This document shows, in pieces, positions 36,391-45,679 of a DNA stretch of 64,000 nt; the stretch's first letter is position 1, and each line of letters opens with the position of its first letter. Source of the DNA: Aquimarina atlantica (GTDB taxonomy: Bacteria; Bacteroidota; Bacteroidia; Flavobacteriales; Flavobacteriaceae); assembly GCF_000626715.1 (NCBI RefSeq), contig NZ_AQRA01000002.1:434001-498000 (forward strand). The letters are read 5' to 3'. The notes beneath the pieces are model-generated. The model made no database searches. It saw nothing but the letters and a program-made list of their open reading frames with translations, and was not told the origin of the DNA. The position numbers and the translations under genes are program-made.

Positions 36391-37836
36391 ATGGCATATA
36401 CCGAAGACGACTTAAAAAAAGAACTAGAAACCAAAGAATACGAGTATGGATTCTATACAGATATAGAATCTGATACTTTCCCTGTTGGTCTTAATGAAGA
36501 TATAGTTCGTGCGATTTCTAAGAAAAAAGAAGAACCCGAATGGATGACAGAATGGAGGCTTGAAGCTTTTCGAGTATGGGAACAAATGGAAGAACCCGAA
36601 TGGGCAAATGTTACTTATGAGAAGCCTGATTTTCAGAACATATCTTACTATTCTGCACCAAACAAAAAACCTAAATATAATAGTATTGATGAGGTAGATC
36701 CAGAATTACTCGATACTTTTAAAAGACTTGGAATCTCTTTAGAGGAACAAAAGAAATTAGCAGGAGTAGCTGTAGATATTGTAATGGATTCTGTATCGGT
36801 AGCGACAACGTTTAAAGAAACCCTTGCAGAAAAAGGAATTATATTTTGCTCTATTTCTGAAGCTATTCAAGAACATCCAGAGTTAGTTAAAAAATATATC
36901 GGATCTGTAGTTCCGCAAAAAGATAATTTTTATGCTGCCTTAAACTCTGCTGTTTTTAGTGATGGTTCGTTCTGTTATATTCCTAAAGGTGTTCGTTGTC
37001 CAATGGAACTATCTACCTATTTTAGAATCAATCAGGCAGGTACAGGACAATTCGAGCGTACTTTAGTGGTGGCAGACCAAGGGAGTTATGTAAGTTATCT
37101 GGAAGGATGTACTGCTCCTTCTCGTGATGAAAATCAGCTGCATGCTGCTGTTGTTGAATTAATAGCATTAGATGATGCAGAAATAAAATATTCTACAGTA
37201 CAAAATTGGTATCCTGGTAATGCTGAAGGAAAAGGAGGAGTTTATAATTTTGTGACCAAAAGAGGGCTCTGTGAAAAAAATGCTAAAATTTCCTGGACAC
37301 AAGTAGAAACAGGATCAGCAATTACCTGGAAATACCCTTCTTGTATCCTAAAAGGGGATAATTCTGTAGGAGAATTTTATTCTATTGCGGTAACCAATAA
37401 TTTTCAGCAAGCAGATACTGGTACAAAAATGATACACTTGGGCAAAAACACCAAAAGTACTATCATTTCTAAGGGTATTTCTGCAGGAAAATCCCAAAAT
37501 AGTTATCGAGGATTAGTGCAAATAAGTAGTAGAGCGACCAATGCGCGTAATTTTTCGCAATGTGATTCATTATTGATGGGCAATGAATGTGGCGCACATA
37601 CGTTTCCTTATATAGAAACTAAAAACAAAACCGCTCAAATAGAACATGAAGCAACTACAAGCAAAATAGGAGAAGATCAAATTTTTTATTGTAACCAACG
37701 AGGAATCGATACAGAAAAAGCAATCGCCTTAATCGTAAATGGTTTTAGTAAAGAAGTATTGAATAAGCTACCTATGGAGTTTGCAGTAGAAGCTCAAAAA
37801 CTTCTGGAGATTTCTTTAGAAGGTTCTGTAGGCTAA
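36391..37836 (+). CDS. sufB: Fe-S cluster assembly scaffold SufB
   Basis: 481 residues, full length. The C-terminal parallel beta-helix core carries the conserved SufB segments [50 protein letters not shown] and the late NQRGID...[14 protein letters not shown] region. SufB forms the scaffold complex SufBC2D on which Fe-S clusters are built. A short acidic duplication ([17 protein letters not shown], about 49-73) is near the N-terminus. A lipoprotein gene follows after 25 bases. Confidence 0.97.
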   Translation: MAYTEDDLKKELETKEYEYGFYTDIESDTFPVGLNEDIVRAISKKKEEPEWMTEWRLEAFRVWEQMEEPEWANVTYEKPDFQNISYYSAPNKKPKYNSIDEVDPELLDTFKRLGISLEEQKKLAGVAVDIVMDSVSVATTFKETLAEKGIIFCSISEAIQEHPELVKKYIGSVVPQKDNFYAALNSAVFSDGSFCYIPKGVRCPMELSTYFRINQAGTGQFERTLVVADQGSYVSYLEGCTAPSRDENQLHAAVVELIALDDAEIKYSTVQNWYPGNAEGKGGVYNFVTKRGLCEKNAKISWTQVETGSAITWKYPSCILKGDNSVGEFYSIAVTNNFQQADTGTKMIHLGKNTKSTIISKGISAGKSQNSYRGLVQISSRATNARNFSQCDSLLMGNECGAHTFPYIETKNKTAQIEHEATTSKIGEDQIFYCNQRGIDTEKAIALIVNGFSKEVLNKLPMEFAVEAQKLLEISLEGSVG

Positions 37837-37861
37837 TTGTAAAACCATCAAATCTACATTA

Positions 37862-38251
37862 ATGAAAAAAACATGTATTTTAATTGCACTAAGTCTTATT
37901 CTTTTTTCCTGCAAATCCGAAAGTAAAAATGAAGAACCTAATTTAATTCGTGGCGAATTTATCCTTATAGATGATGCAGCAGTCTTAAAAGGTAACGATT
38001 TTATATATGGTGTGATAATTAATGATGTCACTCTCGAACTCGCCAAAAAAGTAGAACCTCTGCAAAGAGAAGAATACGATATGGTTCCTGTAGTAGTAAA
38101 AGGAATTATAAAACCCAATCCAGAACAGGGATGGGAAGAAATAGTAGAAATAAAAGAAATTATCGGAGTAAGTGCGCCAACTTCAGAGTTGCCCACTAAG
38201 ATTAAATCTTCAGAAGAAGATAAAAACTCTGGTCCAGAAAAAGAAAAATAA
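37862..38251 (+). CDS. Small lipoprotein inside the suf operon
   Basis: 129 residues. Lipoprotein signal ending LFSCKSES (Cys17). The body contains LIRGEFILIDDAAVLKG and VVVKGIIKPNP, a compact beta-rich fold of unknown family, then a long acidic/Lys tail (SSEEDKNSGPEKEK). It sits 25 bases after sufB and 40 before sufC, on the same strand, so it is co-transcribed. An exported lipoprotein has no obvious part in cytoplasmic Fe-S assembly. The location may simply reflect shared transcription. Confidence 0.8.
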   Translation: MKKTCILIALSLILFSCKSESKNEEPNLIRGEFILIDDAAVLKGNDFIYGVIINDVTLELAKKVEPLQREEYDMVPVVVKGIIKPNPEQGWEEIVEIKEIIGVSAPTSELPTKIKSSEEDKNSGPEKEK

Positions 38252-38291
38252 ATAAATTATATCTCATTAGGAGATCAAAGTTTTGTACAAC

Positions 38292-39044
38292 ATGTTAGAG
38301 ATAAAGGATTTACACGCAAGTGTCGAAGGGAAAGAAATTTTAAAAGGTCTTAACCTAAATGTAAAAGCAGGAGAAATACACGCAATTATGGGTCCTAACG
38401 GTGCTGGAAAAAGTACATTAGCCAGTATCGTTGCAGGTAAAGAAGAATATGAAGTTACCAAAGGAGGAATTCTTTTGGAAGGAGAAGATATTGAAGACCT
38501 TGCAGCAGAAGAACGAGCTCATAAAGGGGTTTTTCTATCGTTTCAGTATCCAGTAGAAATTCCTGGTGTAACGGTAACTAATTTTATGAAGACCGCCATA
38601 AATGAAACAAGAAAAGCACAAGGTCTTGAAGAAATGCCTGCTAAAGACATGCTTAAAAAAATTCGCGAAAAATCCGAATTATTAGAGATTGATCGCAAAT
38701 TCCTATCTCGCTCTCTTAATGAAGGATTCTCGGGTGGCGAGAAAAAACGTAATGAAATCTTTCAGATGGCAATGATGGAGCCCAAATTGGCAATCCTTGA
38801 CGAAACAGATTCTGGACTTGATATAGATGCTCTGCGTATTGTAGCTAATGGAGTGAATAAACTAAAAAGTGAAGACAATGCTATTGTAGTAATTACTCAC
38901 TATCAGCGTTTACTAGACTATATTGTTCCAGATTTTGTACATGTATTATATGACGGTAAAATCGTGAAGTCCGGTACAAAAGATTTAGCTTTAGAACTTG
39001 AAGAAAAAGGATACGATTGGATTAAAGAAGAAATAAATGCTTAA
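38292..39044 (+). CDS. sufC: Fe-S cluster assembly ATPase SufC
   Basis: 250 residues from the ATG at 38292; a TTG nine bases upstream was rejected. ABC-type ATPase: Walker A GPNGAGKS (34-41), signature EGFSGGEKKR and Walker B LAILDETDSGLD, followed by the H-loop in VVITHYQRLL. The SGGEKKRNEI form is specific to SufC. It drives conformational change of the SufB-SufD scaffold. The gap to the next suf gene (sufD) is occupied by a four-helix-bundle gene. Confidence 0.97.
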   Translation: MLEIKDLHASVEGKEILKGLNLNVKAGEIHAIMGPNGAGKSTLASIVAGKEEYEVTKGGILLEGEDIEDLAAEERAHKGVFLSFQYPVEIPGVTVTNFMKTAINETRKAQGLEEMPAKDMLKKIREKSELLEIDRKFLSRSLNEGFSGGEKKRNEIFQMAMMEPKLAILDETDSGLDIDALRIVANGVNKLKSEDNAIVVITHYQRLLDYIVPDFVHVLYDGKIVKSGTKDLALELEEKGYDWIKEEINA

Positions 39045-39090
39045 TTCTTAGTTTTTGGTTTGTTGTTTAAAGTTTCAAATTCGCTAAAAT

Positions 39091-39468
39091 ATGGCAACTA
39101 TAAAAAGATTTGAAGATTTAGAGATTTGGCAAGAAGCTCGAAGATTATGTAAAGAAATTATTCTTTTATCAAAAGCAACCGGTTTAGAAAATGATTATAA
39201 ACTAAAAGATCATATTAAAGGTTCTTCTGGTTCAGTAATGGATAACATTGCTGAAGGTTTTGAACGAGGTGGAAACATAGAATTTAGACAATCTCTCTCT
39301 ATAGCCAAAGCCTCTTCAGGAGAAACAAGATCTCAATTATATAGAATTTTCGATTCAGGATATATTGAAGAAAAAACATTAAAGATATTAGTTAATGACT
39401 ATGAAACCTTAAGTAGAAGAATTTCTGGTTTTATTAGTTATTTAAATAAAAAGAGTCTAGAGGTGTAA
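39091..39468 (+). CDS. Four-helix-bundle protein (23S rRNA intervening-sequence protein family)
   Basis: 125 residues. Begins FEDLEIWQEARRLCKEI, the hallmark of the S23/four-helix-bundle family, and continues with DHIKGSSGSVMDNIAEGFERGG and a SLSIAKASSGETRSQL helix. The family was first seen inside intervening sequences of 23S rRNA genes and occurs widely as single genes in Bacteroidota; its role is unclear. It is inserted between sufC and sufD. Repetitive flanks (AGTTTCAA before, TTGAAACT after, plus CGAAACAGTTTCG at about 39496-39508) suggest a cassette that moved in. Confidence 0.9.
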   Translation: MATIKRFEDLEIWQEARRLCKEIILLSKATGLENDYKLKDHIKGSSGSVMDNIAEGFERGGNIEFRQSLSIAKASSGETRSQLYRIFDSGYIEEKTLKILVNDYETLSRRISGFISYLNKKSLEV

Positions 39469-39533
39469 AGAATAAAGAATCCCAACCTTAAAACTCGAAA
39501 CAGTTTCGCAAGAAACAAAACTTGAAACTAAAT

Positions 39534-40847
39534 ATGGAATTGAAAGATAAATTGGTATCTTCTTTTTTGGCCTTTGAAAATACGGTAGATGTTGACACAG
39601 CTGTTCACGATATCAGAAGTCAAGCTATTAAAACTTTTGAAGAAAAAGGATTTCCTACCAAAAAAGAAGAAGCGTGGAAATATACCTCTCTAAATGCTGT
39701 ATTAAAACATGATTACAGTATTTTTCCAAAAGAAGAGAATGCTTTAGATTTTAAGGATATAAAAAAATACTTCCTTCATGATTTAGATACATATAAAATT
39801 GTATTTATTGATGGTAAGTATTCGTCTCATTTATCTGAAACGACTCATGATAAAATCGATGTATGTTTAATGTCATCAGCATTAACGCATGAAAAATATC
39901 GACCAATCATCGAAAACTATTTTAACAAAGTAGCTCGTAAAGATGGGCTTACTTCTTTAAATACGGCTTTTTCTAGAGAAGGGGCTTATATCTACATCCC
40001 AAAAAATAAGCTTGCCGATAAACCTATACAAATTATACACTTTTCTACAGGAAATGAAGCTGCGCAAATGTTACAACCTCGTAACTTGATTATTGTTGGA
40101 GAAAATTCTCATGTGCAAATCATTGAGCGCCATCAGAGTTTAACAGATAACCCTGTTCTTACAAATTCTGTAACCGAAATTTTTGCAGATAAACGAGCAT
40201 TTGTTGATTACTATAAAATCCAGAATGATAATCAAAATGCTTCATTGATTGACAATACATATATCGAACAGCATGCACAAAGCGTAGCATCTGTTCATAC
40301 TTTTGCCTTTGGTGGAAATATCACCAGAAATAACCTTAATTTTTATCAAAAAGGAGAAGGGATTGACTCTATTCTTAATGGCATAACCATTATTGAAGGA
40401 AAACAGCATGTAGATCATAATACCCTGGTACATCATACAGAACCAAATTGTGAAAGCCATCAGGATTATAAAGGAATTTTTGGAGAAAAAGCCACAGGGG
40501 TTTTTAATGGTAAAATCGTTGTAAATAAAGAAGCACAAAAAACAAATGCTTTTCAGTCTAATAACAATATCTTGTTAAGTGATAAGGCAACTATCAATTC
40601 TAAACCACAGTTAGAGATTTTTGCAGATGACGTAAAATGTTCACATGGTTGTACTATAGGGCAATTAGATGATAATGCATTATTCTATATGAAATCCAGA
40701 GGTATAGGAGAAAAAGAAGCTAGAGCCTTATTGATGTATGCATTTGCAAACAATGTATTGTCTAGTGTAAAAATACCTCAGTTAAAAAGTAGAATTAATA
40801 AACTAATTGCTACTAAGCTTGGTGTAAACATTGGTTTTGATTTGTAA
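39534..40847 (+). CDS. sufD: Fe-S cluster assembly protein SufD
   Basis: 437 residues from the ATG at 39534; the TTG at 39522 was rejected. Contains an N-terminal helical part with KKEEAWKYTSL (typical of SufD), and the beta-helix core ending QLEIFADDVKCSHGCTIGQL and MKSRGIGEKEARALLMYAFA. It pairs with SufB in the SufBC2D scaffold and is needed for iron uptake into the cluster. It ends the first transcript block: a perfect 20-bp hairpin lies 22 bases past the stop. Confidence 0.96.
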   Translation: MELKDKLVSSFLAFENTVDVDTAVHDIRSQAIKTFEEKGFPTKKEEAWKYTSLNAVLKHDYSIFPKEENALDFKDIKKYFLHDLDTYKIVFIDGKYSSHLSETTHDKIDVCLMSSALTHEKYRPIIENYFNKVARKDGLTSLNTAFSREGAYIYIPKNKLADKPIQIIHFSTGNEAAQMLQPRNLIIVGENSHVQIIERHQSLTDNPVLTNSVTEIFADKRAFVDYYKIQNDNQNASLIDNTYIEQHAQSVASVHTFAFGGNITRNNLNFYQKGEGIDSILNGITIIEGKQHVDHNTLVHHTEPNCESHQDYKGIFGEKATGVFNGKIVVNKEAQKTNAFQSNNNILLSDKATINSKPQLEIFADDVKCSHGCTIGQLDDNALFYMKSRGIGEKEARALLMYAFANNVLSSVKIPQLKSRINKLIATKLGVNIGFDL

Positions 40848-40869
40848 AACAATTGTTTCAACAACAAAT

Positions 40870-40915
40870 AAAAACACCAAAGCCAAATCGTAGAAGATTT
40901 GGCTTTGGTGTTTTT
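40870..40915. terminator. Bidirectional terminator, 20-bp perfect stem
   Basis: Arms 40870-40889 and 40896-40915 pair without mismatch (core CACCAAAGCCAAATC), loop GTAGAA, flanked by A- and T-runs. It lies between the convergent sufD and serine hydrolase genes. Confidence 0.92.
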
Positions 40916-40918
40916 ATT

Positions 40919-42271
40919 TCATTCTATCGAGTCAACCATATCCTTTAAAAACGTATTAAAATCTACTCCTGCATCTCCAATGAGTCCAAACCGTACAATA
41001 ACCAAATCTTTAGAAGGAATAATAAACACTCGTTGTCCCTGAAATCCATTTGCAGAAAACATATCCCTAGGAGCATCTGGATAAAACCCTCCTGCATTTA
41101 ACCAAAAATGTCCTCCATAATCTCCTTCTGATGTAGGACTTGGTGTAGTCACATAATCCACCCAAGAAGATTCAAAAATCTGCTCTCCGTTCCAATTCCC
41201 TTTATGTAGATATAACAATCCAAATTTACCCCAATCCCTTACTGTTGCCCAGGCATAAGAAGAACCTACATAATTACCAGTCATATCTGTTTCTATAAGC
41301 ATAGAATTCATTCCTATTTTATCAATAAACTCTCGATATGGGTAATCAAGATATTCCTGGTAGTTTTTAAACTGTTTTCTCAAAATCCCAGATAGCAAAT
41401 TAGACACACCAGAAGAATAGTACCAGTATTCATTGGGTTTATAAATCGCTTTTTTATGAATTTGGGGAATTGTCATATCTCTATCTACATATAACATCTT
41501 TGTAACATCAGAAATAGAGCCATAATCCTCATCCCATTCTAACCCACAATTCATTTGTAAGAGATTATTAATTGTTATCTCTTTTCTTGCATCATTTTGC
41601 CATTCAGATACCGGGGCTTTATCATGTATGTTAATAGCTCCTTGTTTTTGTAACACTCCGTAAACCGTACTAAGAACACTTTTGGTCATAGACCATCCTA
41701 ATAGTTTAGAATCTTTATCCAATCCATCTATATATTTCTCGGCAATAATCTGATCTTTATAAAGTACAAGAACAGCTCTTGTTTTCTTTATATACTCTCC
41801 ATTAGAATCAAAAATTGAAGCAACGGTTTTATTTACCTTATCATAATCAACTGTAGTAAAAACTGTATCTTTTTGTTCCAATTCTCCATATGGATATGGC
41901 AGTCTTGTTTCTGTTTTAGTCCTATGTGGTATTAAAACGGGTGTGTTTTCATCAAAATCATCATCAATGAGAACACTACCTAAGCCTTCTCTATAAATCG
42001 CTTTTCTCTCTTTTAGTCCAAAAACAGAGGCAACAGATGTTTTGTTTTTTAAATTTACCTCATCATCTGCCAGATCAACCGGAGCAAAATTATTGTCGTT
42101 TAAATCTGTAAACTCTAAAGTTCTGTTTGCAATAAAAACCGACGAATTCATATGCTTGGCAGAATATCCCGTTAGAATTGTAAGTTTTGGGTAGTTGAGT
42201 ACAAATGCAATACAAATTCCTGCAAACAGAATAAGAAATGTAATTCCAATAATTTTTTTAAATCGTTTCAT
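40919..42271 (-). CDS. Serine hydrolase, beta-lactamase class C / 6-aminohexanoate hydrolase-like
   Basis: 450 residues. An N-terminal hydrophobic segment (about 8-26) could be a membrane anchor or signal. The SxxK nucleophile motif is Ser194-Met-Thr-Lys197 (GWSMTKSVLS). A Tyr-centred second motif is YYSSGVSN (284-291), as in 6-aminohexanoate-dimer-hydrolase-like proteins. The C-terminal NGFQGQRVFIIP takes the place of the KTG/HxG triad. It probably hydrolyses an ester or amide in the periplasm; the substrate is unknown. It is inverted relative to, and splits, the suf cluster. Confidence 0.88.
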   Translation of the reverse strand: MKRFKKIIGITFLILFAGICIAFVLNYPKLTILTGYSAKHMNSSVFIANRTLEFTDLNDNNFAPVDLADDEVNLKNKTSVASVFGLKERKAIYREGLGSVLIDDDFDENTPVLIPHRTKTETRLPYPYGELEQKDTVFTTVDYDKVNKTVASIFDSNGEYIKKTRAVLVLYKDQIIAEKYIDGLDKDSKLLGWSMTKSVLSTVYGVLQKQGAINIHDKAPVSEWQNDARKEITINNLLQMNCGLEWDEDYGSISDVTKMLYVDRDMTIPQIHKKAIYKPNEYWYYSSGVSNLLSGILRKQFKNYQEYLDYPYREFIDKIGMNSMLIETDMTGNYVGSSYAWATVRDWGKFGLLYLHKGNWNGEQIFESSWVDYVTTPSPTSEGDYGGHFWLNAGGFYPDAPRDMFSANGFQGQRVFIIPSKDLVIVRFGLIGDAGVDFNTFLKDMVDSIE

Positions 42272-42326
42272 TATAAAAAGGGTTAAATCATTCTAAAAAT
42301 AAACAATCCTAATTAGAAATACTTAC

Positions 42327-42334
42327 TACTTTTG
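42327..42334 (+). promoter_or_regulatory. -7 promoter element for sufS
   Basis: TACTTTTG, an exact TAnnTTTG, 15 bases before the sufS ATG. No TTG stands at the expected distance upstream. Confidence 0.45.
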
Positions 42335-42349
42335 TAGAAAGAAATTAAT

Positions 42350-43564
42350 ATGTTAGATGTACAGAAAATACGAAACGATTTCCCAATACTCACCAGAGAA
42401 GTAAACGGAAAACCTTTGGTATATTTTGATAATGCGGCCACATCTCAAACACCGCAGGTAGTTATAGATGCTATTGTAGATTATTATAGTAGTTACAATG
42501 CGAATATTCATCGTGGTGTTCATACCTTATCACAAGAGGCCACAGACGCATACGAAATCGCTCGTAAGAAAATACAGGAGCATTTTGGTGCAAAACGTGC
42601 TCATGAGATCATTTTAACTTCGGGAACAACGCATAGTATTAATATTATTGCTACCGGCTTTACCTCTCTTCTTTCTAAAGGTGATGAAATTATCGTTTCT
42701 GCCTTAGAACATCATTCTAATATTGTACCGTGGCAAATGTTATGTGAACGTACTGGTGCTATTCTTAAGGTCATCCCAATGAACGAGGATGGCGAATTAG
42801 TAATGCATGTATATGATCAATTACTTTCTAACAGAACTAAACTCGTTTTTACAAACCATATCTCTAACGCATTAGGAACTATAAATCCTATTGAAGAAAT
42901 TATTGAAAAAGCACATCGTGTGGGTGCAGCTGTGTTGATCGATGGTGCACAAGCGTGCCCTCATGTTAAACCAGATGTTGAGGCTTTGGATGTAGATTTT
43001 TATGTTGCCTCTGCACACAAACTCTGCGGACCCACAGGAGTAGGTATGCTCTACGGAAAAGAAGATTGGTTAAACAAACTACCTCCTTATCAAGGTGGTG
43101 GTGAAATGATCGAACAAGTCACTTTTGAAAAAACCACCTATGCCGGATTACCACATAAGTTCGAAGCCGGAACTCCTAATATCTGTGGTGGTATCGCTTT
43201 TGGAGTAGCACTTGATTATATGAATAGTATCGGTTTTGATAATATTGCAGCATATGAGAACGAACTTCTTGAATACGGGACACAAAAATTATTAGAAATA
43301 GAAGGATTAAAAATTTATGGTACCTCTAAAAACAAAACTTCTGTTATCTCTTTTAATTTAGATAATATCCACCCCTATGATGTAGGAACTATTGTAGATA
43401 AACTTGGCATTGCAGTCCGTACAGGACACCATTGTGCGCAACCTATTATGGATTTTTATAACATACCAGGAACAGTTCGTGCTTCTTTTTCATTTTATAA
43501 TACTAAAGAAGAAATTGATGCTTTGGTCGAAGCCGTTAAAAAGGCTAAGATGATGCTCTCATAA
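42350..43564 (+). CDS. sufS: Cysteine desulfurase, SufS type
   Basis: 404 residues. A PLP enzyme of class V fold that removes sulfur from cysteine as a persulfide and hands it to SufE. Landmarks: DNAATSQTP, ALEHHSNIVPWQ, PLP lysine Lys224 in ASAHKLCGPTG and the active-site Cys362 in RTGHHCAQP, the short-loop form typical of SufS/CsdA (group II). It restarts the suf cluster after the inverted hydrolase gene, with its own promoter element. It needs SufE (44393) for full activity. Confidence 0.97.
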   Translation: MLDVQKIRNDFPILTREVNGKPLVYFDNAATSQTPQVVIDAIVDYYSSYNANIHRGVHTLSQEATDAYEIARKKIQEHFGAKRAHEIILTSGTTHSINIIATGFTSLLSKGDEIIVSALEHHSNIVPWQMLCERTGAILKVIPMNEDGELVMHVYDQLLSNRTKLVFTNHISNALGTINPIEEIIEKAHRVGAAVLIDGAQACPHVKPDVEALDVDFYVASAHKLCGPTGVGMLYGKEDWLNKLPPYQGGGEMIEQVTFEKTTYAGLPHKFEAGTPNICGGIAFGVALDYMNSIGFDNIAAYENELLEYGTQKLLEIEGLKIYGTSKNKTSVISFNLDNIHPYDVGTIVDKLGIAVRTGHHCAQPIMDFYNIPGTVRASFSFYNTKEEIDALVEAVKKAKMMLS

Positions 43565-43641
43565 ATTATTTTTTATAACATTTGGTTTTGTACAGCGTTA
43601 TTTAATGATCATACCACCTGTTAAATAAAAACAAGCAATCT

Positions 43642-44352
43642 ATGAATAAGTTTTTTTTCTTACTGGGTATCGCTATTTTGTTTTCTTCATGTCAGGAAAC
43701 CAAACGAGTATTTATAGCAAATACTCTGGTAGATTGTGTTGGTGTGGGTCCTCAAAAATGCATGTTATATAAAGAAAACTCAAACGATGAGTGGACTTAT
43801 TTTTATGATACAATCGAGGGTTTTGAGTATGAAGAAGGATATGACTATGAAATTGAAATTGCCGTTACCAAAATAGAAAATCCTCCGGCTGATGGTTCTT
43901 CATTACATTATAGTTTAGTCAAAATAATATCAAAAGAAAAAAATCAATCTGTAGCTCAAAACATTTCTCTAAGGCATAAAAAACCCCAGAGTAATATAGT
44001 CAATATCGAATATCAGGCACTCTCCAGGGGCTCTTTTTTTCAAATCAAAATCAATAAAGATCGTATTGAAAAGACTACCGATAGAAACTTAGAGAATAGT
44101 GTTTCGAAAAAATGCTCAAAAAAAGATTGGGCCACTATTACTTCACTCCTCGAAACTATAGATATTGATAAAATAAGTGAATTAAAAGCACCTACAGAAA
44201 AAAGGCTCTTTGATGGCGCTCCACATGCACAGCTAAAAATCGTTTCTTCTACCAAAACATTTGTTTCGAACGGTTTTGATCATGGATATCCTCCTCAAGA
44301 AATACAAGAATTAGTTAATACTATGCTATCATTGACAGAAAGTATTGAATAG
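43642..44352 (+). CDS. DUF4377-containing lipoprotein
   Basis: 236 residues. A lipoprotein signal ends LFSSCQET (Cys17). Residues about 23-95 match the DUF4377 pattern: a DCVGVGPQKCMLYKE segment with two Cys, then GFEYEEGYDYEIEIAVTKI and SLVKII. The C-terminal 120 residues (SKKDWATITSLLETIDIDKI) form an additional helical domain seen in other flavobacterial lipoproteins. Function is unknown. It lies between sufS and sufE on the same strand, and the sufE promoter overlaps its end. Confidence 0.8.
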   Translation: MNKFFFLLGIAILFSSCQETKRVFIANTLVDCVGVGPQKCMLYKENSNDEWTYFYDTIEGFEYEEGYDYEIEIAVTKIENPPADGSSLHYSLVKIISKEKNQSVAQNISLRHKKPQSNIVNIEYQALSRGSFFQIKINKDRIEKTTDRNLENSVSKKCSKKDWATITSLLETIDIDKISELKAPTEKRLFDGAPHAQLKIVSSTKTFVSNGFDHGYPPQEIQELVNTMLSLTESIE

Positions 44353-44375
44353 CAATTATTCTTGTTGTATTTTTG
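44345..44375 (+). promoter_or_regulatory. Promoter for sufE, overlapping the end of the DUF4377 gene
   Basis: TTG at 44345-44347 and TATTTTTG at 44368-44375 (exact -7) are 20 bases apart. The sufE ATG is at 44393. Confidence 0.6.
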
Positions 44376-44392
44376 TTGAAAATTTGTACGTA

Positions 44393-44815
44393 ATGACAAT
44401 ACAAGAAATTCAGGAAGAAATTGTTGACGAATTTAGCATGTTTGATGATTGGATGCAACGATATGAATATATGATTGAGTTAGGAAAATCGCTACCTCTT
44501 ATTGAAGAAAAATATAAAACAGACGACAATATCATAAAAGGATGCCAGAGTAAAGTGTGGGTACATGCCGAAATGAAAAATGACAAAGTTGAATTTACTG
44601 CAGATAGCGATGCCATTATTACCAAAGGTATTATTGCAATATTGATACGTGTTTTTTCTGGGCAACACCCTTCGGCTATTATTGAGGCTGATACCGATTT
44701 TATCGATGAAATTGGCTTAAAAGAGCATTTATCCCCAACACGTGCTAATGGTTTGGTAAGTATGATTAAACAGTTAAAAATGTATGCTATCGCTTATCAA
44801 ACACAATTGAATTAA
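44393..44815 (+). CDS. sufE: Sulfur acceptor protein SufE
   Basis: 140 residues from the ATG at 44393; the longer frame from 44345 adds 16 residues not in the family and overlaps the promoter. SufE fold with the sulfur-accepting Cys51 in IIKGCQSKVWV, followed by the typical SDAIITKGIIAILIRV helix and GLKEHLSPTRANGL. It takes the persulfide sulfur from SufS and delivers it to the SufBCD scaffold. Followed by the sufT-like gene. Confidence 0.95.
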   Translation: MTIQEIQEEIVDEFSMFDDWMQRYEYMIELGKSLPLIEEKYKTDDNIIKGCQSKVWVHAEMKNDKVEFTADSDAIITKGIIAILIRVFSGQHPSAIIEADTDFIDEIGLKEHLSPTRANGLVSMIKQLKMYAIAYQTQLN

Positions 44816-44865
44816 ATCAATTTTTGTCGTACAATGCTTGTAAAAGCAATATTAAAACTAGAAAA

Positions 44866-45189
44866 ATGAGTGAAACTATAGATACAAATGATTTAGGAGA
44901 AAAGATTGTAAGAGTACTAAAAACTATTTATGATCCCGAAATTCCGGTTGATATATATGAGCTAGGATTAATCTATGACGTCTTTGTTAATGAGGATTAT
45001 GATGTAAAAATCCTAATGACACTTACTTCGCCCAACTGTCCGGTCGCAGAGTCTCTTCCTGAAGAGATTCGAGAAAAAGTAAAATCTCTTGATGCAGTAA
45101 ATGATGTAGAAATGGAGCTTACTTTTGATCCACCATGGTCACAAGATTTAATGAGTGAAGAAGCAAAATTAGAATTGGGCATGCTGTAA
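44866..45189 (+). CDS. sufT: SufT-like MIP18/DUF59 Fe-S protein
   Basis: 107 residues from the ATG at 44866; a TTG start at 44824 was rejected. The DUF59/MIP18 hallmark DPEIPVDIYELGLIYDV is near residues 23-39, and the conserved Cys58 sits in TSPNCPVAESLP. Such proteins help maturation of Fe-S proteins, and single-domain copies inside suf clusters are called SufT. Close to sufE (50-base gap) and on the same strand. Confidence 0.9.
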   Translation: MSETIDTNDLGEKIVRVLKTIYDPEIPVDIYELGLIYDVFVNEDYDVKILMTLTSPNCPVAESLPEEIREKVKSLDAVNDVEMELTFDPPWSQDLMSEEAKLELGML

Positions 45190-45241
45190 CTGATACTATA
45201 ATGATTTTGAAATAACTTTCTTAACTAAATAAATAAGGAAA

Positions 45242-45679
45242 ATGAATCCTGATCATTACAGCAAATTAGAAAGAATGTATCTGCAGGCAAATATTAATAC
45301 TGCACTCTATGATACTACTACCGTTAAAATTTCTGAAGGGTTAGCCCAAATCGAACTTAAAATTTCGGAAAAGTACTTTCATGCATTAGGGGCAATACAT
45401 GGTTCTGTTTATTTTAAATTGCTTGATGATGCTGCTTTTTTTGCAGTAAACTCTATCATAAAAGATGTTTTTGTCCTTACTACTTCATTCAATATTAACC
45501 TAATACGACCAGTCGATAAAGGAATAATTACAGCCATTGGAAAAATAAAATTTAAATCCAAAAACCTGTTTGTTGCAGAATCAACATTATACAATGAAAA
45601 CGGTAAAGAAGTTGCATTTGGAACTGGAAATTTTGCAAAAAGCAAAATAGAGCTTTCAGAAAAAATAGGGTATAAATAG
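45242..45679 (+). CDS. PaaI-like hotdog-fold thioesterase
   Basis: 145 residues. The hotdog pattern is visible: FHALGAIHGSVYFKLLDDAAFFAVNS (the HG-x-x-x helix) and a strand of FNINLIRPV, then IKFKSKNLFVAES and GTGNFAKS. Family members hydrolyse acyl-CoA thioesters as homo-oligomers in the cytoplasm. It follows sufT by 52 bases on the same strand. No substrate can be given from sequence. Confidence 0.88.
   Translation: MNPDHYSKLERMYLQANINTALYDTTTVKISEGLAQIELKISEKYFHALGAIHGSVYFKLLDDAAFFAVNSIIKDVFVLTTSFNINLIRPVDKGIITAIGKIKFKSKNLFVAESTLYNENGKEVAFGTGNFAKSKIELSEKIGYK

Noticed and set aside
38283..38291. TTG start upstream of sufC
   Set aside because: The ATG at 38292 gives the usual SufC N-terminus (MLEIKDL).
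39522..39533. TTG start upstream of sufD
   Set aside because: The ATG at 39534 is four codons on and begins normally; the TTG lies in the repetitive flank of the four-helix gene.
44824..44865. TTG start upstream of the sufT-like gene
   Set aside because: The added residues match nothing in the family; the ATG at 44866 is standard.
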